A DNA stretch of 64,000 nucleotides. It comes from JAGQKC01 sp965223675. Lineage in GTDB: Bacteria > Nitrospirota > Nitrospiria > Nitrospirales > UBA8639. Position 1 is the stretch's first letter, and the number at the start of each line of letters is the position of its first letter. The notes beneath the pieces are model-generated. The model searched no databases and was not told where the DNA came from. It saw nothing but the letters and a program-made list of their open reading frames with translations. The stretch lies in contig OZ245013.1 in assembly GCA_965223675.1 (NCBI GenBank), forward strand, positions 4,297,159 through 4,361,158. Reading direction: 5' to 3'. Below are positions 25,644-34,303 of this stretch, piece by piece. The position numbers and the translations under genes were made by a program.

Positions 25644-26561
25644 ATGGATGGCCGATTTAAGTTTGTGTTTCTTATCGCGGTTCTAGCATTTACGAGTTTT
25701 CCGTTGATCGGAATTTTAAAAGGTACACGGACTCCTCCACTTGATCCTGATGAGCAAAACGTAGGATCTCAACAGGTTGAAGAATCTGTAAAGCTGAATC
25801 CAGAAGCGGAGGATACTATTATCGAAGATCAGATGGTTAAGATTCCTGCAGGGGAGTTTGTCCGTGGAACGAATAGTGGAGGCTTGAACGAACAACCAGA
25901 AAACACTTTCCATCTTGATGCCTATTGGATTGATAAGTTTGAAGTGACGAATCATCAGTATATGCAATTCGTTGAAGAGACTGGTCATCGTAAACCTGGA
26001 CCTCCTTCACGCTATGCACGGAATATGGTCAATCTTCGAGGAAACAATCAACCAGTCACCTATGTGTCATGGGCTGATGCCCAAGCGTATTGCGAATGGA
26101 AAGGGAAGCGACTCCCAACGGAATCCGAGTGGGAAAAAGCAATGCGAGGTGCTACTGGTTGGAAGTGGCCATGGGGCGACAAGCTCGAGAAGAACTTCGC
26201 GAACCTTGGCGGAGCTCAGGATGGATTCGAATTTACGGCGCCAGTGGGATCATTTCCTCAAGATCAAAGTATGTACGGAGTGTTTGATGGCACAGGAAAC
26301 TTGATGGAGTGGGTTGACAACTGGTATGTCGAGCGACTTTACTTAAATGCGTCAGAGTCAGATGGTTTGCGTCGTGCGCAAACCTATAAGACGTTGCGTG
26401 GTGGAGGGTATACGAGTCGAGGCGTTGATCTTCGAATTACGAGTCGAATGTTTATGGTGCCAGATTTTCGTGATGAAACAATTGGTTTTCGATGTGCGAG
26501 TTCAGAGGGAGATGCAATGGATAAAGCTAGTACAAAGACATCAACAATCACTATTTCTTAA
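25644..26561 (+). CDS. Membrane-anchored FGE-sulfatase (SUMF1) fold protein 2, without catalytic Cys pair
   Basis: This 305-residue paralogue of the preceding gene has an N-terminal hydrophobic segment (about 6-23) and the same fold landmarks: IPAGEFVRGT, EVTNHQYMQF, WADAQAYCEWKGKRLPTESEWEK, GVFDGTGNLMEWV, LRGGGY and IGFRCAS. The catalytic Cys pair of true FGE is absent here as well (LRGGGYTSRGVDLRITSR). Two non-catalytic copies between two bd-like oxidases suggest accessory or scaffold subunits. A spacer of about 95 bases separates them. Confidence 0.82.
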   Translation: MDGRFKFVFLIAVLAFTSFPLIGILKGTRTPPLDPDEQNVGSQQVEESVKLNPEAEDTIIEDQMVKIPAGEFVRGTNSGGLNEQPENTFHLDAYWIDKFEVTNHQYMQFVEETGHRKPGPPSRYARNMVNLRGNNQPVTYVSWADAQAYCEWKGKRLPTESEWEKAMRGATGWKWPWGDKLEKNFANLGGAQDGFEFTAPVGSFPQDQSMYGVFDGTGNLMEWVDNWYVERLYLNASESDGLRRAQTYKTLRGGGYTSRGVDLRITSRMFMVPDFRDETIGFRCASSEGDAMDKASTKTSTITIS

Positions 26562-26662
26562 AGAAAATCAAAATAGTAAAGGATCAGAAAGACAGCGAGG
26601 ATAATATTGACAACCATTCCGGCCAAAACTATAATATCGAACACTTTCGCATTGGTACGCAT
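26558..26662 (-). CDS. Small single-helix membrane protein, 34 residues
   Basis: A 34-codon frame on the minus strand reads MRTNAKVFDIIVLAGMVV and continues into one hydrophobic helix (about residues 7-31), ending FDFL. A GGAAGG box lies about five bases before its ATG, which supports real translation. It ends exactly at the stop of the convergent FGE-fold gene. Size and topology resemble small oxidase subunits such as CydX or CcoQ, but there is no clear sequence match. It is divergent from the two small genes upstream of oxidase 2. Confidence 0.5.
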   Translation of the reverse strand: MRTNAKVFDIIVLAGMVVNIILAVFLILYYFDFL

Positions 26663-26697
26663 GAGACCTTCCTTCACAAAGAAAAATAATAGAAATT

Positions 26698-26713
26698 GAA
26701 TAGCATGCTATTC
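26698..26713. promoter_or_regulatory. Perfect 16-bp palindrome, operator candidate
   Basis: GAATAGCATGCTATTC is a perfect palindrome. It lies between divergently oriented small membrane-protein genes (starts at 26662 on minus and 26769 on plus), the place where a dimeric regulator would control both. No regulator gene is adjacent. Confidence 0.45.
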
Positions 26714-26768
26714 TTTGAGCTGTCAAGGAAAATAGTCTAGGTAAAATCATTTAGCAATAGGTGGGAAC

Positions 26769-26882
26769 ATGGCAAGAACTGATTCACTAGAAACTAAGAT
26801 TGGAAAAGCAATTTTTTACATTACTTGCGCCGTAAGTTTTTGGTTCTTTTATTGGTTCGCCGGCATTCAATGTCCCTGCTGA
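26769..26882 (+). CDS. Small single-helix membrane protein, 37 residues
   Basis: This 37-codon frame (MARTDSLETKIGKAIFY...) has one aromatic-rich hydrophobic helix (about 13-32) and a C-terminal CPC. An AGGTGG box lies five to six bases upstream of the ATG. It is followed after 70 bases by a second small membrane gene and then by oxidase 2. It fits a small oxidase subunit or a copper/haem-delivery peptide (the CPC end could bind metal). It is too short to assign by family. Confidence 0.5.
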   Translation: MARTDSLETKIGKAIFYITCAVSFWFFYWFAGIQCPC

Positions 26883-26951
26883 AAATACCCTGATGTGGAT
26901 GAGGCGTTCTCAATGAATAAAGAGATAAAAAGATATTGAGGGGAGGGTGAC

Positions 26952-27065
26952 ATGCAAATTGTTTATGTGGCGATTTCATTAGTAATCTGCTTTTTGTATT
27001 TTCAATTTTTAGATTGGGCTTTAATGGACGCACAAGGGCTGGATTATTTTTACATGTTTAGGTAA
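26952..27065 (+). CDS. Small single-helix membrane protein, 37 residues, upstream of oxidase 2
   Basis: This 37-codon frame has a hydrophobic helix at about residues 2-20 (MQIVYVAISLVICFLYF) and an aromatic C-terminus ending FYMFR. The ribosome-binding site GGGAGGG is one of the strongest in this part of the window, five bases before the ATG. It lies 110 bases before the oxidase start, in the same direction. It is a strong candidate for a small subunit of the bd-like oxidase complex, analogous to CydX in position and topology only. Confidence 0.6.
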   Translation: MQIVYVAISLVICFLYFQFLDWALMDAQGLDYFYMFR

Positions 27066-27175
27066 GAGATGATTTTAACTAATGTGTTTATATGTCGGCA
27101 GAGTGGGTAAATCGGTGATTGAAGAAATAAATGGATACATTTAAAGATTTGTTCAAATTTCAAAGGAGGTTGGTC

Positions 27176-29170
27176 ATGGGTCACCTGTTTGGTCGAATGA
27201 CCCGTAACGGTAAAAAGGTGATGGCCGGTACGGCCTTGTTTGCCATGGTGGGATTGTTAGTGCTTCCCATCTTCATGGCGCTTCCTGCATTAGCTGGCGG
27301 CGGCGGCGGTGGTGGTGCAGGGAAGCCTCCTGCGGAAGTCTTGGAGGCGCGTGCGGCAGCTGAGGCGGCCGGTGAAGGTGGAGAGGCTGCGGAAGAGGAA
27401 AAGGTAGAAATGGGTCGTGATGTCTATTACAAGACGGAAGGTCCAGCTATTGGTATGCCGGCACCAAAAACTGAGGATACCGAGGAGTTCTATCCTCGAT
27501 ATAACTTTGAAAGCCGCGTACTTCTTTGGGTGGCAAACCAACAGCATCTCTATTATGGAAGCTTCGTGCTTGCTGTTCCAATTTTTTGCATGTGTATTGA
27601 GTTTGCAGGTTTGGTCAGCAAGGATAAGGCCATGGCTGCGAAATATGATAAGCTAGCCTACGATTTCATAAAGATTAGCTTAACAGCTTACTCGCTGACG
27701 GCTATTCTCGGTGGTATTCTGATCTTCACCTTCCTGACTCTGTATCCTGCCTTCTTCTCGTATCTCTCTAGTATCTTCCGTCCTGTGATGCATATATATG
27801 CACTGCTTTTTGTGGCAGAAAGTGCCACCTTGTATATCTACTATTACGGATGGAATCAGATGAAAGAAGGTCTCTTGAAATGGGTTCACGTCAGTATGAG
27901 CGTGATCCTCAATGTGATTGGAACCGTGCTCATGTTCCTCGCGAACTCATGGATTGCCTTCATGATGTCACCTGCTGGTGTTGATGAGCAGGGGCGTTAC
28001 CTTGGAAACATTTGGCATGTTCTCCATACAGCTTTATGGAATCCTTTGAACGTTCATAGAATTCTTGGGAATATGGCATTTGGTGGTGGTGTGGTGGCCG
28101 CCTATGCAGCATATAGATTTTTGTCAGCTAAAACCGATGAAGATCGGGCTCATTACGATTGGATGGGATATATCGCCATGAGTCTTGGCGTGGCGTTCCT
28201 GATACCGTTACCGTTTGCTGGTTATTGGTTGATGCGTGAGGTATATGCGTATCGGCAGCAGATGGGGATTACGCTTATGGGTGGATTGCTGGCGTGGTTG
28301 TTTATCATTCAAGCCACCATGATTGGTATCCTCTTCCTCACGACAAATTACTATCTCTGGCAAGCGCTAGGGAGAATGACGGGAGGTGAGCGGTTCCAAC
28401 GCTATATTAAGTACCTCGTGTTTATCCTTGTGGTTGGGTTGCTTGTGTTTATCACTCCCCATACCATCGTGATGACGCCTGCAGAATTGAAGGCGATGGG
28501 TGGACAGCAACATCCTGTGCTTGGGAATTATGGAGTGATGTCTGCAAAAAATGGTGGCATTAATGCCATCATTATGACAACTATTCTTAGCTTCATCTGG
28601 TACCAGCGTGGAAATAAAATACCTACGGTAAGCTGGTCAAAATTTGGCAATATCTTCATGGGGTGTTTCTTTCTAATTGCTCAGCTAAATAATATTTGGC
28701 TGGCCTGTTATGGATATTTCATTCCTGCAAATGTGCGCATCGGTCTTTCGGTGCCTCAGGTGGCGGGAACTCTCTCCTGTCTATTCTTGATGACTCCATT
28801 GAATCTTGCGATGTTAAAGGGGGCTAAAGAACTTGGCCCAATTAAGTGGGGTCAAATTCAGCCAAGATCTCAATATGCATTAATCATGTTAGCCACCGCC
28901 TTTACGTGGATGATGGGGTTGATGGGGTATATCCGATCATCAGTTCGGCTGTTCTGGCACGTTAATGAGGTGATGCGTGATAACTCGCCTTGGGCGTATA
29001 CGCATACGATTGGTTTTGCCGCGAATGTTATATCGTTCAATGTACTGTTCTTCTGGATCACGATTATGTTCGTCTTCTGGCTTGGGGCATTGGGAATGAA
29101 GGCAGCACCGGTACCAGCTAAAGAGCCAGTGCCCGGTACTCCGGCCCCTCAACCTGCAGCTGGGAGCTAG
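27176..29170 (+). CDS. Cytochrome bd-like oxidase protein 2
   Basis: The protein has about 664 residues. The start at ATG 27176 is chosen because AAAGGAGG ends six bases before it. The in-frame ATG at 27131 lacks such a box. An N-terminal signal-type helix is followed by a Gly run and an acidic linker to about residue 80, then YYKTEGPAIG and about 14 membrane segments. His residues shared with copy 1 are in QQHLYYG, LKWVHVS, LHTALWNPLNVHR, TPHTIVMTP, QQHPVLG and WHVNEV. It is probably the main oxidase-like core of the complex encoded with the cytochromes c downstream. The C-terminal Pro/Ala tail differs from copy 1. Confidence 0.82.
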   Translation: MGHLFGRMTRNGKKVMAGTALFAMVGLLVLPIFMALPALAGGGGGGGAGKPPAEVLEARAAAEAAGEGGEAAEEEKVEMGRDVYYKTEGPAIGMPAPKTEDTEEFYPRYNFESRVLLWVANQQHLYYGSFVLAVPIFCMCIEFAGLVSKDKAMAAKYDKLAYDFIKISLTAYSLTAILGGILIFTFLTLYPAFFSYLSSIFRPVMHIYALLFVAESATLYIYYYGWNQMKEGLLKWVHVSMSVILNVIGTVLMFLANSWIAFMMSPAGVDEQGRYLGNIWHVLHTALWNPLNVHRILGNMAFGGGVVAAYAAYRFLSAKTDEDRAHYDWMGYIAMSLGVAFLIPLPFAGYWLMREVYAYRQQMGITLMGGLLAWLFIIQATMIGILFLTTNYYLWQALGRMTGGERFQRYIKYLVFILVVGLLVFITPHTIVMTPAELKAMGGQQHPVLGNYGVMSAKNGGINAIIMTTILSFIWYQRGNKIPTVSWSKFGNIFMGCFFLIAQLNNIWLACYGYFIPANVRIGLSVPQVAGTLSCLFLMTPLNLAMLKGAKELGPIKWGQIQPRSQYALIMLATAFTWMMGLMGYIRSSVRLFWHVNEVMRDNSPWAYTHTIGFAANVISFNVLFFWITIMFVFWLGALGMKAAPVPAKEPVPGTPAPQPAAGS

Positions 29171-29248
29171 GTCGATTAACTTCAACTGAATCCATTCGCT
29201 GCCCAAGGAGACTTTCCTTGGGCAGCATCCTGATGGAGGGTAACTAAG

Positions 29249-30565
29249 GTGTTAGAACTTATTGGTGCTGGAATCTCATTGGGGTGGCCTATTTTGGCCT
29301 TTCTTGTTTGCTTGATTATATACTTTCAAGCATCGATTTCCGATCCTGTCAAAAAGAAAAGTGCAACATTTAAGGGTATCATTGGGATATTTTGTGCCCT
29401 CGCAGCCTGTATGGCCATAGCAAATTATACAAAAAACTTTAACGCCAACCCTGGGGTATTACCTGTTTCGTTAGTACTCATAACGGCGACAACATTCGTG
29501 ATGAGCTTGTATTTTACGAACATTGGTGCCCTCATGAAGATTGGCGGATTTATGTTTTTTGTGGCCGCGGCATTATCTGGTTACGGTAATTGGCTTCCAC
29601 AAGTCGAAGGTGGTTTTCCGCCTCCTGTCGTCAAGCTAGACTTTCAAAGTATGTCCTCTCAGCAATTAGGGGACGAGGGAGAAAAGATCATATTTGGTGG
29701 ATTGGGGCAAAGCAAAGTTCAAGGCGCAATTGGAAAAGGCCAATGTCCTCTTTGTCATGGATTTCAAAAAGGTTTTTTAAGTGAGAGAGCCCCCAACTTA
29801 TTTGATATACCTGCAAGAGCGAAAACACGCCTAGAAGAACCGAACTACCACATGAATGACCCTGCTTCTCGGCCTTCCGTTCAAAAAGAAGCTTTTGAGG
29901 GTTCCGGCACAGCAACTAACGCTCAGGAGTACATCGCTGAGTCCCATGCATGTCCAAATTGTTATGTGGTACCTGGATTTGGTGTTAAGGGATCTAACGA
30001 TACAGAAAGCCCAATGCCCAAAATTCATAAGCCACCGATTTCGCTTTCTATGGGAGAACTTGCGGCCGTAGATACGTGGATGTATGTGCGTGAAGGACAA
30101 GAGGCTCCCACATACGAAGAAATTATAGCGTCGTATGAAAAATTTATCCCTGAAGCTGATCGAATCACTGAAACTGCTGATGAGGAAGAAGGCGGCGCGG
30201 CTGCAGGTGGGGTCATTGCTACAGGTGATGAACCAGTGAATGAGATATTTACCAAGGCTGCTTGTATTGCCTGCCATACAATTCCCGGTATTGAAGGGGC
30301 CACTGGAAAAGTCGGCCCTGAGTTGATTGAAGGGAGCAATGCGCCAAAGCGGATTAAAGATGCCGGTTATAAAGGAAATGCTAAGTCAGTTAGGGAATAC
30401 ATTACTGAGTCAATTCTCAGCCCTAGCGCGTATGTTGTGAAAGATTACCCTGACAATCAAATGCCGAAAGATTTTGGTAAAAAACTAAGCGCAGGAGCTG
30501 TCAATAAAGTTGTTGATTATCTATCTCAATTGAAAGAGGGGCAAGAACCACCACCAGTTGAATAA
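29249..30565 (+). CDS. Membrane cytochrome c, two haem sites plus a degenerate third (CPNCY)
   Basis: This 438-residue protein has three to four N-terminal membrane helices (about 5-115) and a large periplasmic part. Haem c motifs are CPLCH (166-170) and CIACH (339-343). Between them C235-P-N-C238-Y239 has the two Cys but Tyr in place of the His ligand. The two halves of the soluble part look like duplicated cytochrome domains (YIAESHACPNC... and YITESILSPSAYVV...). GTG start with a GGAGGG box. It follows oxidase 2 by about 80 bases and is the probable direct electron donor or acceptor. Confidence 0.83.
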   Translation: MLELIGAGISLGWPILAFLVCLIIYFQASISDPVKKKSATFKGIIGIFCALAACMAIANYTKNFNANPGVLPVSLVLITATTFVMSLYFTNIGALMKIGGFMFFVAAALSGYGNWLPQVEGGFPPPVVKLDFQSMSSQQLGDEGEKIIFGGLGQSKVQGAIGKGQCPLCHGFQKGFLSERAPNLFDIPARAKTRLEEPNYHMNDPASRPSVQKEAFEGSGTATNAQEYIAESHACPNCYVVPGFGVKGSNDTESPMPKIHKPPISLSMGELAAVDTWMYVREGQEAPTYEEIIASYEKFIPEADRITETADEEEGGAAAGGVIATGDEPVNEIFTKAACIACHTIPGIEGATGKVGPELIEGSNAPKRIKDAGYKGNAKSVREYITESILSPSAYVVKDYPDNQMPKDFGKKLSAGAVNKVVDYLSQLKEGQEPPPVE

Positions 30566-30613
30566 TGAAATTGGTATTGGGACCCTCACTTTTAATCTAA
30601 GGAGTAAAGAGGA

Positions 30614-31579
30614 ATGACGTGGCTAAAACTGGTAGAAGGCTACATGCCGATGCAGATGATCAGCGAGCTGGCCATTTGCATCCTGATCATGGCGGGGATC
30701 AACTTCACGCTGAAGAAGGCGGGGATTGGGATCCCGAAGTTCTGGGCGGGCATTGGCGTCTGGATCTTCATTCAGCTGTATCTGAAGTACCGAATCTATC
30801 CGCCGATTCCCTTTAGTGTGCGGGCCATCTATGGGACGGTCTCGGCGTGCGGGATCTTCATGTGGGTGTCCGGGTCGCAAGCCGAGTGGGAAGACTTTAA
30901 GCGGCCGATCATGAATGTGTTGGATGGGAAGACCGGGTTTCATAAGCTGATTCGCATGGCGGTGTTGATCGTGCTCCCGTTCCTGCTGGCGGGCTACGCG
31001 TATACCTCCTTCCTGCCGAGCTTTGAAGAGCCGATTGAGTTGCGCACGGTGCATCCGGCGCCCCCGGCGACGACGAAAGTGCATGGGAAGACGTTTGTGC
31101 TGCAAACGGCGCAGAATCCCTATCGGGTCAATCCGGAGGGCAAGTACGATCAAAAATATTCCGACGCCCATATCGTGGTGCAGGACATGGGGCGGTTGAT
31201 GAAGGACTTTAACAGCAAGGAAGACAACCCGTGGAGCCCGGAGGCGGAAGGGTATATCAAGTATGTGCGGGAAGGAGGCGAGATCTTCTTTCAAAATTGT
31301 CACTTCTGTCACGGAGACAACCTGAATGGGCGCGGGTTGTGGGCGTATGCGTTTAACCCGATCCCGGCGAACTTCACGGATGCGGGCACAATCGCGCAGT
31401 TACAAGAGACGTTTGTGTTCTGGCGAGTCTCGCAGGGCGGCATTGGGTTGCCCCCAGAAGGGTTCCCGTGGGCCTCGGTGATGCCACCGTGGAAGGAACA
31501 CTTGACGACGAATGAAATATGGAAAGTGGTGATGTTTGAATACTGGCACACGGGCTATTATCCCCGGACGTGGGACTAG
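30614..31579 (+). CDS. Membrane-anchored monohaem cytochrome c
   Basis: This 321-residue protein has about four hydrophobic segments (about 15-35, 40-60, 70-85 and 115-132) and a periplasmic cytochrome c domain with one haem site, C229-x2-C232-H233 (CHFCH). The later MPPWKEHL provides a Met as likely sixth ligand. The gene marks the left edge of a high-GC block (GGG and CGG codons dominate), unlike the gene just before it. The start has AAGAGGA. It is probably part of the oxidase/cytochrome operon. Confidence 0.82.
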   Translation: MTWLKLVEGYMPMQMISELAICILIMAGINFTLKKAGIGIPKFWAGIGVWIFIQLYLKYRIYPPIPFSVRAIYGTVSACGIFMWVSGSQAEWEDFKRPIMNVLDGKTGFHKLIRMAVLIVLPFLLAGYAYTSFLPSFEEPIELRTVHPAPPATTKVHGKTFVLQTAQNPYRVNPEGKYDQKYSDAHIVVQDMGRLMKDFNSKEDNPWSPEAEGYIKYVREGGEIFFQNCHFCHGDNLNGRGLWAYAFNPIPANFTDAGTIAQLQETFVFWRVSQGGIGLPPEGFPWASVMPPWKEHLTTNEIWKVVMFEYWHTGYYPRTWD

Positions 31580-31710
31580 TGTGAGGCCGTGAAAACCGGG
31601 TCACATCATTTCGTCATCACACGAGGAACGAAGGGGTCAACTACATAAGGCATCAAGGCATATGACAGGAGCACGGTGTCCCATTTGAAACACGAGGGAG
31701 GACCGTGGCC

Positions 31711-33597
31711 ATGAGCATGACACAACCAACAAACAGCCATCATAACCAGACGAGGACACTAATGGAGAACGGACAAGAGCAGAGGACGAAGAAGGCACGC
31801 CGTGGCCTGTGGGTGCTGCTGAGTGCGGGCGCACTGTTATGGGGCTTTTCAGGCGTGGCCTGGGGCCAAGATGAGATTCCTGAGGGCTTTGTCTCGCAGA
31901 GCTTGCCGGCGCAACACTCGGCCGAAGAAATCGAAGCGGGTAAACGGGTGTACTATACGAAATGTGTGTGGTGCCATGGGGTCGACGGGGCGGGCGATGG
32001 GCCGGGGGCCGATCGGCTGTGGCCGCGGCCACGGAACTTCAATGCCGGGACGTTTAAGATTCGCCATACGGCGAGTGGGGAACTCCCGTTGATTGATGTG
32101 GACTTAATGCAGACGGTGCTCCATGGGCTCCCGGGTTCGGCGATGCCCTCCTGGGAAGGCATCCTCACGAAGAAACAACGGCAGAATGTCCTAGCCTTTG
32201 TGACCGAAGAATTGGTGAAAGACCGGGACTGGCAGGATGACGAGTTTGAAACGTTGACGGTGCTTGAGCTGGATAAACTGGCCGCGGCGGCCACGCCTCC
32301 GTCAGCCGAATCAATCAAACGGGGCTCGGAGCTGGTGGTGGAGAAGAAGTGTATCGAATGCCATGGCTTGGAAGGGCGGGGCGATGGCAATGCGTTTAAC
32401 TTGAAAGATGACTGGGGGTTTCCGATTCAACCGGCCGACTGGCATAAGTGCTGGAACTTCCGGGGGAGTCGGCAAGATCCGTATAACGTGAAGAATATCT
32501 TCCGGACCTTCTCGACGGGGGTGAACGGGACGCCGATGCCCTCGTTTGCCGACAGTACGTCGGTGGAGGATCGGTGGCATCTGGCGAATTACGTGAATGC
32601 GCTGTGTGAGCGGGAGACGGAAATCAACGTCGATGGGGGGAAGGTGACCGAGGAGATTGCCCAAGAGCTCTCGACGGGCAAAGCCCTCCAAGTCGACATC
32701 TTGACGGATAAGCCGAAAGCCAACTTTGTGGTGCCGTCGAAGTTCTTCGAAGGGGAGCTCCCGACAGATGAGTTGGATGAACGATGGAAGACCGTCCCCC
32801 GGCGGTGGATTGCGTTAGGGGGGCAGATTACGCATAAGCCGCGGAACTTTGTGAACCGGATTGATGATGCGTGGGTGCAATCGGCCTACAACGAGACGCA
32901 CATACAGTTCCTCTTTCAATGGGATGACCGGACGAAGAGTGTGGCCGAAGAGGAATTGGAGTGGGACCCAACGGAAGTGAACTTAGAAGACTATGGGGTG
33001 GAGGAACAACCGCCGGGGGGGTCGAAGTTTGAGGATGACCCGGAGCATCCGGAGTCGATCGCGGCCCGGCAGAATCAGTACACCGTCTACAACGACGGGA
33101 TTGCCTTTGAATTTCCGATCGCCTGGCAAGAGCTGCCGTTCCCGCGGAAGCCGCGGTATCTGTGGGGGGATGAGAAGTTTGCCATGGATATCACGAAATG
33201 GACGGCAGATGGCACCTTGGCGGCCTATGAAGGGACGGGCTGGGATCAGGACTTCAATGAGCGGGATATGACGGAAGACCTGAAGCTGGTGAAGGCAGAG
33301 TGGAAGGATGGGCGGTGGACGGTGCTCATCCAACGGCCGATCAAGCGGGACTATGAAGAAGATGCGTACTTAGAAGCGGGCAAATATGTGCCGATGGTGT
33401 TCTTTGCGTGGGATGGGCACAACGGGGATGCAGGGCGGAAGATGGCAGTCTCGGCGTTCTATTACTTGGTGATGGAGCCGCCGATCCCGCAGGAAGCGTA
33501 TATCTACCCGGTGCTGATGGGCTTAGGGTTGGTGGGGGTAGAAGGCTGGGTACTCGCCCGTCGCCGCAACCGCCGGGAAGGCAAGCTGGAGACGTAA
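31711..33597 (+). CDS. Dihaem cytochrome c fused to NxrC-like haem domain, membrane-anchored
   Basis: The protein has about 628 residues. A signal segment (about 29-48) is followed by two cytochrome c domains: C85-x2-C88-H89 (CVWCHG) and C214-x2-C217-H218 (CIECHG). Then comes an ethylbenzene-dehydrogenase-gamma/NxrC-like domain (about 330-590) and a C-terminal helix (about 597-617) with RRR afterwards. Fusions of this type occur in Nitrospira as candidate membrane-anchored nitrite oxidoreductase gamma subunits. Start: ATG 31711 is preferred because GGGAGGA lies eight bases upstream. The GTG at 31705 is too close to that box. Codon use is strongly GC-biased. Confidence 0.83.
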   Translation: MSMTQPTNSHHNQTRTLMENGQEQRTKKARRGLWVLLSAGALLWGFSGVAWGQDEIPEGFVSQSLPAQHSAEEIEAGKRVYYTKCVWCHGVDGAGDGPGADRLWPRPRNFNAGTFKIRHTASGELPLIDVDLMQTVLHGLPGSAMPSWEGILTKKQRQNVLAFVTEELVKDRDWQDDEFETLTVLELDKLAAAATPPSAESIKRGSELVVEKKCIECHGLEGRGDGNAFNLKDDWGFPIQPADWHKCWNFRGSRQDPYNVKNIFRTFSTGVNGTPMPSFADSTSVEDRWHLANYVNALCERETEINVDGGKVTEEIAQELSTGKALQVDILTDKPKANFVVPSKFFEGELPTDELDERWKTVPRRWIALGGQITHKPRNFVNRIDDAWVQSAYNETHIQFLFQWDDRTKSVAEEELEWDPTEVNLEDYGVEEQPPGGSKFEDDPEHPESIAARQNQYTVYNDGIAFEFPIAWQELPFPRKPRYLWGDEKFAMDITKWTADGTLAAYEGTGWDQDFNERDMTEDLKLVKAEWKDGRWTVLIQRPIKRDYEEDAYLEAGKYVPMVFFAWDGHNGDAGRKMAVSAFYYLVMEPPIPQEAYIYPVLMGLGLVGVEGWVLARRRNRREGKLET

Positions 33598-33649
33598 CAA
33601 CGCTACGGGCCTCCTCACACTCAAAGGGAGGAAGCCATCAACAACCCAA

Positions 33650-33680
33650 GGGGGTGGGGCCAAACCCACCCCCTTTTTTT
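33650..33680 (+). terminator. Rho-independent terminator ending the cytochrome operon
   Basis: A 9-bp perfect GC stem (33650-33658 with 33665-33673), a six-base loop and a run of seven T. The mobA start is 18 bases after it. Confidence 0.95.
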
Positions 33681-33697
33681 ATGGGAAGGCAGAACAG

Positions 33698-34303
33698 ATG
33701 AACCTGGAGGCCATCAGTGGCGTGCTCCTCGCCGGCGGGCAGAGTCGCCGCATGGGCCAAGATAAACGTCGATTGTCTGTTGGGGGGCAATCGTTGTTTT
33801 GCCGAGTGCTTTCAGTTTTTGAAGAATTATTTGCCGAAGTTATTGTGGTTGTTGCCGAGCAGTCTACTGTTACCGAGGGACTTAATCACAAAGTTGTGAC
33901 AGATCTTATTCCAGGTAAGGGTCCAATGGGGGGACTCTATACCGGTCTTTCCTATTGCACAAAATCCTCAGTATTTGTGGCAGCATGTGATATGCCATTT
34001 TTACGCTTACCTCTTATGAAACGTATCTGTGAAACCTCCAAAAACTATGATGCTACTGTGGTCAGGTTAAGTATAGGGATACAGCCCATGCAAGGTGTGT
34101 ATTCGAAAAAATGTCTTCCAATTCTTAAAGAGATGATAGACATGGATCAATTGGGCATGCGTAGTCTTTTGTCTCGTTCAGAATTAACGATAAAACTTGT
34201 CGATGAAGAAAATATAAAAGACTTAGATCCCAATTGTGTGTCCTTCATGAACATTAATACACCCTCTGATCTAGAAATGGCGAATAAACTTTGTCGTTCG
34301 TAA
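33698..34303 (+). CDS. mobA: Molybdenum cofactor guanylyltransferase
   Basis: This 201-residue enzyme adds GMP from GTP to Mo-molybdopterin, making the bis-MGD cofactor of DMSO-reductase-family enzymes, which include nitrite oxidoreductase. Motifs seen: LAGGQSRRMGQDK (about 11-23), the nucleotide/phosphate loop, and ACDMPFL (about 95-101). The length is normal for MobA. The first 20-25 codons share the high-GC composition of the preceding cytochrome genes, and the rest is AT-richer, so a composition boundary falls inside the gene near 33765. Confidence 0.9.
   Translation: MNLEAISGVLLAGGQSRRMGQDKRRLSVGGQSLFCRVLSVFEELFAEVIVVVAEQSTVTEGLNHKVVTDLIPGKGPMGGLYTGLSYCTKSSVFVAACDMPFLRLPLMKRICETSKNYDATVVRLSIGIQPMQGVYSKKCLPILKEMIDMDQLGMRSLLSRSELTIKLVDEENIKDLDPNCVSFMNINTPSDLEMANKLCRS

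Noticed and set aside
24631..26561. Sulfatase-activating enzyme pair
   Set aside because: The catalytic Cys pair is absent and no sulfatase is encoded nearby.
30623..31312. 229-codon minus-strand frame over the cytochrome gene
   Set aside because: It results from the high-GC codon bias of the plus-strand gene. The translation is rich in Arg, His and Pro with no domain.
31953..32390. 145-codon minus-strand frame in the dihaem fusion gene
   Set aside because: GC-driven shadow of the real gene, Ser/Pro-rich without a motif.
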